Assembly: GCA_020002185.1 (NCBI GenBank)
Contig: CM034534.1
Span: 13,447,027-13,511,026 of the forward strand
Source of the DNA: Paraescarpia echinospica
Taxonomy: Eukaryota; Annelida; Polychaeta; Sabellida; Siboglinidae
DNA: 64,000 nt
Reading direction: 5' to 3'
In this document: positions 56,210-64,000 of the stretch, in pieces
Layout of the letters: each line of letters starts with the position of its first letter
Position numbering within the stretch: the first letter of the stretch is position 1
Position numbers and translations under genes: made by a program
Notes under the pieces: model-generated
Seen by the model: the letters and a program-made list of their open reading frames with translations, nothing else
Database searches by the model: none
Told to the model about the DNA's origin: nothing

Positions 56210-57413
56210 CCTTCTTTCTTATTTGGTGATTGGTTTCTTTCTTGTTTTGAATCTGCCTTCTTTCTTATTTGGTGATTGGTTTCTTTCTTGTTTTGAATCT
56301 GCCTTCTTTCTTATTTGGTGATTGGTTTCTTTCTTGTTTTGAATCTGCCTTCTTTCTTATTTGGTGATTGGTTTCTTTCTTGTTTTGAATCTGCCTTCTT
56401 TCTTGTTTGGTGATTGGTTTCTTTCTTGTTTTGAATCTGCCTTCTTTCTTATTTGGTGATTGGTTTCTTTCTTGTTTTGAATCTGCCTTCTTTCTTATTT
56501 GGTGATTGGTTTCTTTCTTGTTTTGAATCTGCCTTCTTTCTTGTTTGGTGATTGGTTTCTTTCTTGTTTTGAATCTGCCTTCTTTCTTATTTGGTGATTG
56601 GTTTCTTTCTTGTTTTGAATCTGCCTTCTTTCTTATTTGGTGATTGGTTTCTTTCTTGTTTTGAATCTGCCTTCTTTCTTATTTGGTGATTGGTTTCTTT
56701 CTTGTTTTGAATCTGCCTTCTTTCTTGTTTGGTGATTGGTTTCTTTCTTGTTTTGAATCTGCCTTCTTTCTTATTTGGTGATTGGTTTCTTTCTTGTTTT
56801 GAATCTGCCTTCTTTCTTATTTGGTGATTGGTTTCTTTCTTGTTTTGAATCTGCCTTCTTTCTTATTTGGTGATTGGTTTCTTTCTTGTTTTGAATCTGC
56901 CTTCTTTCTTATTTGGTGATTGGTTTCTTTCTTGTTTTGAATCTGCCTTCTTTCTTGTTTGGTGATTGGTTTCTTTCTTGTTTTGAATCTGCCTTCTTTC
57001 TTATTTGGTGATTGGTTTCTTTCTTGTTTTGAATCTGCCTTCTTTCTTGTTTGGTGATTGGTTTCTTTCTTGTTTTGAATCTGCCTTCTTTCTTATTTGG
57101 TGATTGGTTTCTTTCTTGTTTTGAATCTGCCTTCTTTCTTATTTGGTGATTGGTTTCTTTCTTGTTTTGAATCTGCCTTCTTTCTTGTTTGGTGATTGGT
57201 TTCTTTCTTGTTTTGAATCTGCCTTCTTTCTTGTTTGGTGATTGGTTTCTTTCTTGTTTTGAATCTGCCTTCTTTCTTGTTTGGTGATTGGTTTCTTTCT
57301 TGTTTTGAATCTGCCTTCTTTCTTATTTGGTGATTGGTTTCTTTCTTGTTTTGAATCTGCCTTCTTTCTTATTTGGTGATTGGTTTCTTTCTTGTTTTGA
57401 ATCTGCCTTCTTT
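56210..57413. repeat. 46-bp minisatellite, right arm (about 26 copies)
   Basis: The same 46-bp unit as at 5,640-6,275, on the opposite strand, but about 573 bp longer, so roughly twice the copy number. It is the largest length difference between the otherwise almost identical arms. Confidence 0.9.
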
Positions 57414-60400
57414 TTTGTGTCTGATTGATTTGTTGTTTTTGCCACTTATGTCACATGACATCAGTGCGTGAACAAGATCCGCTGTAGTCGGGTCGAAACG
57501 TCGCACGTTTCAATAATTGCTCCAAAGTAAGTTTAAGTCCTGTTGTCTAATGGAATCTTGGAGCCATAAACAATATCTTTCATGTCTTTCTTGTTTTATG
57601 TCTGACTTCTTTCTTTCTTTTTGTTTAATGACTGCCTTCTTTCTTGTTTTGTGCAAAAATTCTTTCTTGTTTGTTTATCTTACTTCTGTCTTGTTTGATG
57701 GATGCCTTCTTTCTTGTTTTATCTAACGTTTTCTTATTTTTCACTCTATGCTTGCTCTAACCATACTTTGGTTCTGACTGTTTGTTCTGTGTCTGACATT
57801 TTTCTTGAGCACTTTATTGTTAGACTTATCTCTTTCTTGCTCTGGTCTGACCTTTGTTTTGCTTTGTATCCAACTTTCTTTGCGTCTTATTTATTTTATC
57901 GTTGCTTTATCGGTGACTTAGAAATGTCTCGCTATGCATCAGACTATTCTTGCTTTGTGTTTGACTCCTTTCTCACTTTATGTCTGACCCTGTTCTTGCT
58001 TTATGCCCGAGTTCTTGCTCTATTTCTGCCATCATGTCCACTCAGACAGTGTCAACTTGAGTATTCGCCAATTGCGGCTTGGCATTGCCTCGGAACCATG
58101 TTTCGGGTCAGCTTTATGTGCCTACACTCTCTCAGCATCTCACGAGAAAGCCGCAGATGATTAACAAGTTACATGCTGTACACAACATGGATGGTAATGG
58201 TCTGGCAGATCCTTGCCAGCGCAATAAAGTCGCAATGAAACGCAGTCTGTAAAAACCTCTACACCTGTCTAATTCACACGGGCTGCTTCAAATCGTAAGA
58301 GCAACTGCAGCTTGTGACTTATTACCAATGCTAATGGATGGCCATAATTAAAAATAATATCCGGGGAAAAACTGTTGGTTTTATTTGTGGCAGTCAGTGT
58401 TTTTTTGGCGTATTAGGATTATTCAAGATTGGCTATCAGTGCCCTTCAGTGGCAGTCTGGTAGACTTCACAGGTTAGACGTAATAAATAATATGTTTTTA
58501 TGTACTTGACAGTTTTATAAATGTTACAGGTCAACTTTGCACAGACTGATTGCAAGAGTGCCATTCGTGATGATGCACTGCGGGAAATAATCAGCGACTA
58601 ATTTGGGAAAATTGGGTCTAATATTTTGACATTTTGTTGTTGTCATGTTTTGTTGGGAATTTTCTTCCATAGTGTGTTTTGTATGCTTCTTTTGTCCAGA
58701 AGAATGCATCATTCTGAAGAAATAGAAAACTCCCAATAGCAGTCTATGGTGCAGAAACATGGATGCTGTGATCGCAAGAGACATAGTCTCTTGAAGTTTT
58801 TGAGGTGCATAACCTCTAGGATGCCAGAGGTGTTACCAGGGTAGAGAGAAACTAACCAGATCAGAAAGGAGACCTTCACCCCTGAATCCTTCTTATATGT
58901 CATCACACATAGAAGACTAGTGGTTTGGGCGTGGTTGCCAAATACCAAGAGAAAACCTCATTAACCAATTTCTTTTTAAGCAAATCGAGAACACTGCAGT
59001 TGTTCTACCAATATCACAGTACAGTCTAACCTTGCCTTACAGTCACCTTGGTAATACAGTCACCTTGGTAATACAGTCACCTTGGTAATACAGTCACCTT
59101 GGTAATACAGTCACCTTGGTAATGCAGTCACCTCGCAATTAAGGTTACCATGCGAGAGTCCCAAATGATTTCCATATACCTTATATCTTGGGGCATTCGG
59201 TGTCAACACCTCTTGGGGCATTCGGTCTCAACACCTCTTTTTGGCTCGGCTTGACACCCAGAGGGATGCAGACCCAGGATTCTGGTCATGTGGCCGCAGT
59301 CACATGATCAAATAACTGACCCAGGATCACGTCTGGTCATGTGAAATATCCTGGTCTTGCATCCTGTTCTCAGGCTGTCACTGCTGGCCCCAAAGAGATC
59401 TGGTTGGACTGTCCCATTTCGCCATAATAAAAATTTGATGCATTTATCAAATGAGTTGTTGTGTTGTTCTGTCATAAACAGTAAAGTTTATCAAATTAGT
59501 CCCGCTAACTAGTACAGTCACCTTGCTAACTAGTACAGTCACCTTGCTAACTAGTACAGTCACCTTGCTAACTAGTACAGTCACCTTGCCATTCAGGTCC
59601 CTTTCACCCAGTCGCAGGAGTGACCTTAATACGGGGTTCCACTGTACAATTTATCTCTCTGATCTTCAGGTATTGGGCATATTTTCCTTCTGACTTCTCA
59701 TTTGCAGAATTTTAGTTAAATAATATATCCATGTCCAACGTCACCACTTTACCAGTATAACTAACAGATAATAACATTAGCCAGTCGTTGACCTTCCCCG
59801 GAACCAGCTATTTGTTTTCATTAGGGAGAATCAAGAGAAGTACGCGTTTTGACGTGGCAAAAAGCAGAGATTAAAGCAACCCGGGCCGAGTCATTAAGTG
59901 CGTCTTGCTCCCGTCTCATCTGTAATCGATAAATCTGCACCCAGTGAGCAGAAAATTGCGAGAAAAAAACACATCATTCTGTTCCATTTGGCCTCTGCCA
60001 TATCGGTGTGCGTCGTATCTTTGAAAGTGCTGATGGCAGGATTTGGCACCATGCCTGCTTTCTGTCTGAGAAGACATCTGTAGCAGAAGAATCGGTCAAC
60101 CACCGTCAGCATCAGCCTGATGTATGACAATTTTGTCTGTTGGTATGTGTTGCGCAACATTTGTGAGTTATGAGTGTCAAGTTAAACATTTAAGTTATGA
60201 GTGTCAAGTTAAACATTTAAGTTTTACACTGATACCAAGGTCATCCTCATGAAGTAATTTTTTGCAAAGTTATGGGTATTTAAATTGATACATCCAAAGA
60301 ATTCACGTTTTGAAATGGACGTCATGAAAGTTAGGTAATCATATTTCAAATCATATATCATTCAATCCAAGGCATACATAAAAACACTTTTTCAAGATAA

Positions 60401-63095
60401 TTCCAAATTGCATTACCAGTTTAAGAACTGATAATAAACTGTTTATTGTTTCTAAGATTACAAAAAGCACATCTCTTCAAAGTAAACTTAAGTTAGATAA
60501 GACTTGTTTTAGAATGTGGTCTGTGAATATTCGCTTCTGAAATGGCAACTTATGAATGAATATATATCGATATCGTTTTTAGAATATAATATTGTGTGAT
60601 ATGAATTTAGAAATTGTTATGGTACTGATTTTAGATTATTGATAAAACAAAATGATTTTAGATTACTTATAATTGACGTCAAAATAGTTGTTGATTTTAG
60701 AATAGTTATCGTAGTGATTCTATAATATTTATTATAATGAACTAGTAAGTACTATTGATTGGTTTGTGATAACTATGATAATGTTATAATCTTTTAACAC
60801 TGATCAAAATTATATTTATGAGCATGATTTAGAATAATGGTTTTGTAACAGGTTAATTTGATTATTTTTAAATCCACACTCGCTCTACAGGTAACATAGC
60901 AAAAGCTGGCTGGCATAATCGCAAAGCTCTGATGTTTAGTGCAGTCACACTATTCCCACATGAAATACAACTGATTCGGCAAACTGCCTGTTAATAATGA
61001 CCACCCAGACTGATTGTGGGCCATGGAACAGACAACCAACATTTAAAAATGTGCATTAATTGCACAATGGCTGAATGCTTCCCAGAGAAGTTGAGATGGT
61101 GTTCGATTGAACAGGTCTGCCAGGGAGTAAAATGTAAAGCGCTTTGAGCAGTCCTGAGGACTGGATACTGCGCCATATAAGAAGTTACCTTTACTTTCTT
61201 TCAAAAAGGTCTTTAGAAAGTGGATCTTGCATTTTGAAAGAAAAATCTAAAATACTAGTAATGACAAACTTCTATAGCATCTAAATCCCCAGGAATCTGA
61301 GCTCAGAGGCGCAACATACAAGAATCATTGGGCAAAATCGTTAACATGGACAAGCAAGAGTCATCTCAAACTCACCGAGCTAGTCCCTAGAACCAATGAC
61401 TTAACACTGGAATATGCTCCTTTAATCGAATGACACAGTGGGATAACAATCATGACAAATTAAAAATAGTTCATACATAAAGGGTATTTTGGTGAGAAAT
61501 TGTTATTTTGTATTGAATTTGTCATGGAAAATGTCATACATTTGAAATCTTTTTTTGTCTTTTAAAAATATTTTTATTTGGTTACCTTGACTCTCGACAC
61601 ACTGTGGTATTGGTATGGGCTGCCGCAAAGAACAATCACCAGAAGATTATTTTGGCCCCACAAATGTAAAGTCACATATCTCAAGTGAAATTACAAGTTA
61701 TATAACTACAACATGTGCATATATTAACATTAGTAGGTGTTTATAAATAATATAAGAATAGTATATAAGGTGTCAGTGGCCCCTATTAATAAAACAAATG
61801 TGTTACTGTCGTTGAAACCACCCATTTACACGTGTATATCAAATTCTGTTTGGGCGCACTTCTCCTTTTACTACAGTGGCTATCACTTTACGAATACATT
61901 TATACCCAGAATGCATCTGTGCAAACATAGACTCTATGACATCATCCAGACCAGGGTTCGTGAGACAGATTGTGGGTGTGAGGCTGAACAACCTTGAGCG
62001 ACCTCGACGAGGGATTGTGGCTAGCTCTCCTTTTACTACAGTGGCTATCACTTTACGAATACATTTATACCCAGAATGCATCTGTGCAAACATAGACTCT
62101 ATGACATCATCCAGACCAGGGTTCGTGAGACAGATTGTGGGTGTGAGGCTGAACAACCCAGGGTTCGTGAGACAGATTGTGGGTGTGAGGCTGAACAACC
62201 TTGAGCGACCTCGAACGAGGGATTGCGGCTAGGTCACCTTAACACTGTTGATGCCAGGGCTATGTGACCTTGGGCGTTTTTACCCTCGCTGTAAACATTT
62301 ACTGATGCAGCAGTGGTATCTTGTGTTGTGCGTTGCCCAATACATGTTATTTATCTATATTTGTTTTACATTGTGTACATTTGTCTTGAGATATGTAACA
62401 GTTTTTTACTGTTCCTTTTTAGTGTTATTAAATTGAGGTTGTTTGTGTAAATTTACCTTAGGTTTCTTCACAGGTTTGTGTAAGTTTACTTTAGGTTTCT
62501 TCACAGGTTTGTGTAAATTTACCGCAGGCTTCTTCACAGTTATGATGTAGCAACATCCATTATGCTTAAGTATAATGTATGCGTGCGTGCATGCGTGTGT
62601 CCATGCATGCGTGTGTGCATGCAAGCGTGTGTCCATGCATGCATGTGAGCGTGCAAGCATGTGTCCATGCATGTGTGTGAGCGTGTGTGCGTGCATGCGT
62701 GTGTCCATGTATGCATGTGAGCGTGCAAGCATGTGTCCATGCATGCGTGTGAGCGTGCAAGCGTGTGTCCAAGCATGCGTGTGAGCGTGCATGCGTGTGT
62801 GCGCCTCTATATGTAGGTGAGTTGTGTGATATTGCATTTGTGTATATCAATGATTCTACTCTGTTTAGAAACAAACCATGTCTACTTGGACAAATATATA
62901 TTAGATAAGCTTTTGTGTTATTTAAAACGTAGGTTTTTCCCTTATCCGTGTGTTTCAAATTCTCAATAATGAACACAAATTGGTATGTTACAGTGATAAT
63001 CACAATTACAAATTATAACTCATGTATTCTTCCCTCTTTATCACTTACCCCTTAAATCTAAATTTGGTTTCTTCTTCTCCCACTTCATAGTTTTT

Positions 63096-64000
63096 TTAAA
63101 TTTAAATAAATTTTCTTAAATTGTGTTATTTCAAAGAGCTCTCCAGATAAAATTGCTATTAACTACTGATTTTAAAATAAAACCTGCTAAATAATAGCGT
63201 AGTCACCAAGCTAATAGTGTGCCTTTTCTTTAAATAGCACAATACATTCTAAATGTATTCCTGCATATTCATAATCATTTATACTGGTTAATATTTCATT
63301 TATTCAAAGATTTTATTCACATTAACACTAAATGATGCAGTTTCTCTGACATCATAATAATGTGTTCTCTTTTCTAGAGAAACACTGCAAGAAATGTGAG
63401 ACATAATTGCAACATCTCAGTAATATATGTGATGTTTGTTTGTGAGAATAAAGTAAACTAGCTTCTGGGAAGTGTCGTTTATATAAGTGGCCTTGTTTCT
63501 GGTGATTTTCTCAGAAGTTGAACATAAAGGTGCTATTTTTGTGCAGTTGCCTTGTGTGAAATATTACTTATCATGAGCGAAAGTGGGTTTTAGAACTGGG
63601 CTGGGTCTCGACCACTTGAACTTGGTAATGCCTTTACCCAGCTGTGCCATCCATTGATTTACGCCAAGGTATCAAGTTCTATAGTATTCGTTGTGTCTCA
63701 CTGTCTAACGATATCTGTATCCCTTTGCCACCTTGGCTAACTAAATCAGCTGCTTATCTGAAGAATGTGTCCCTGTGTCTTTCCAGAATGTTCTATCCTG
63801 GCAAACATCCCACATCAAACATCTTACATCAAAGGTACAAGTAATTCATACATAAACACTTTAAATTACATGGTGTTCCGTAATTTTATGTTGTTTTTCA
63901 GATCATCGTTAATACAAACATCCATTAATTGTGTGTTAGTAATTAGCTATTTTAATGAATTTATATTGTAATTGTATTGATTTCAATCTAAATTTAAAAC
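63096..64000. repeat. Dispersed repeat beyond the right-arm match
   Basis: Most of it matches 45,450-46,550 in direct orientation. No gene was recognised. Confidence 0.75.

Larger units (their letters stand above)
51618..63095. repeat. Right arm of giant inverted duplication
   Basis: Inverted partner of 1-10,862. It is about 616 bp longer because of a larger 46-bp minisatellite and an extra 42-bp tandem piece. It starts inside the 71-bp minisatellite of a LINE, continues through UROS exons 7 and 8, and ends about 9 kb past the UROS stop codon. Exon 7 joins UROS exon 6 (42,848-42,933) in phase 0, so this arm is the native location of the sequence and the left arm is the extra copy. Position 63,095 is only the match to window base 1, not necessarily a true end. 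Confidence 0.95.

Noticed and set aside
61839..62198. 119-aa frame with internal duplication
   Set aside because: The frame is a product of the 165-bp/42-bp tandem duplications; no homology recognised and it differs in copy number between the arms.

Overview
The window is nuclear DNA of a multicellular invertebrate. Genes are split into short exons with GT-AG introns, and most of the sequence is AT-rich intron or intergenic DNA full of minisatellites and broken transposons (L2-, CR1/Rex1- and RTE-like LINEs, a tRNA-derived SINE, hAT, pogo/Tigger and Mutator-like elements, a Ty3/gypsy gag remnant). The repeat mix fits a mollusc or another lophotrochozoan, but that is a guess; no species can be named from the sequence.

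Layout. 1-10,862 is the left arm of a huge, almost identical inverted duplication whose partner is 51,618-63,095. It holds antisense copies of the last two UROS exons, many tandem repeats and the 3' part of a LINE. 12,435-17,427 carries five plus-strand exons of a Mov10/Mov10L1-type RNA helicase, with a pogo-like transposon in one intron, and ends in a gap of exactly 1,000 N (17,428-18,427). 18,428-24,400 is gene-free DNA with broken LINEs. 24,986-31,011 looks like one Mutator-like element: tandem-repeat inverted ends, a promoter with palindromic CCAAT boxes and a TATA box, and a five-exon gene joining a PHD finger to a partial MULE transposase domain. 34,439-53,942 is a complete eight-exon uroporphyrinogen-III synthase gene (UROS, 274 aa, plus strand), spread over 19.5 kb by intronic satellites and transposons. 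The rest is the right arm and a short unique tail.

How it fits together. UROS and the helicase are ordinary host genes with unrelated roles (haem synthesis; small-RNA or RNA silencing). The right arm is where UROS exons 7-8 belong, because they join exon 6 in phase. The left arm is therefore the extra copy. It lies upstream of the helicase exons, and its identity to the right arm stops inside a 71-bp minisatellite that both LINE copies share. Helicase exons 5' of motif II and 3' of the gap are not found anywhere in the window. The main alternatives are a very recent inverted segmental duplication and an assembly chimera or haplotype duplication made at that shared minisatellite; the sequence alone favours the second.
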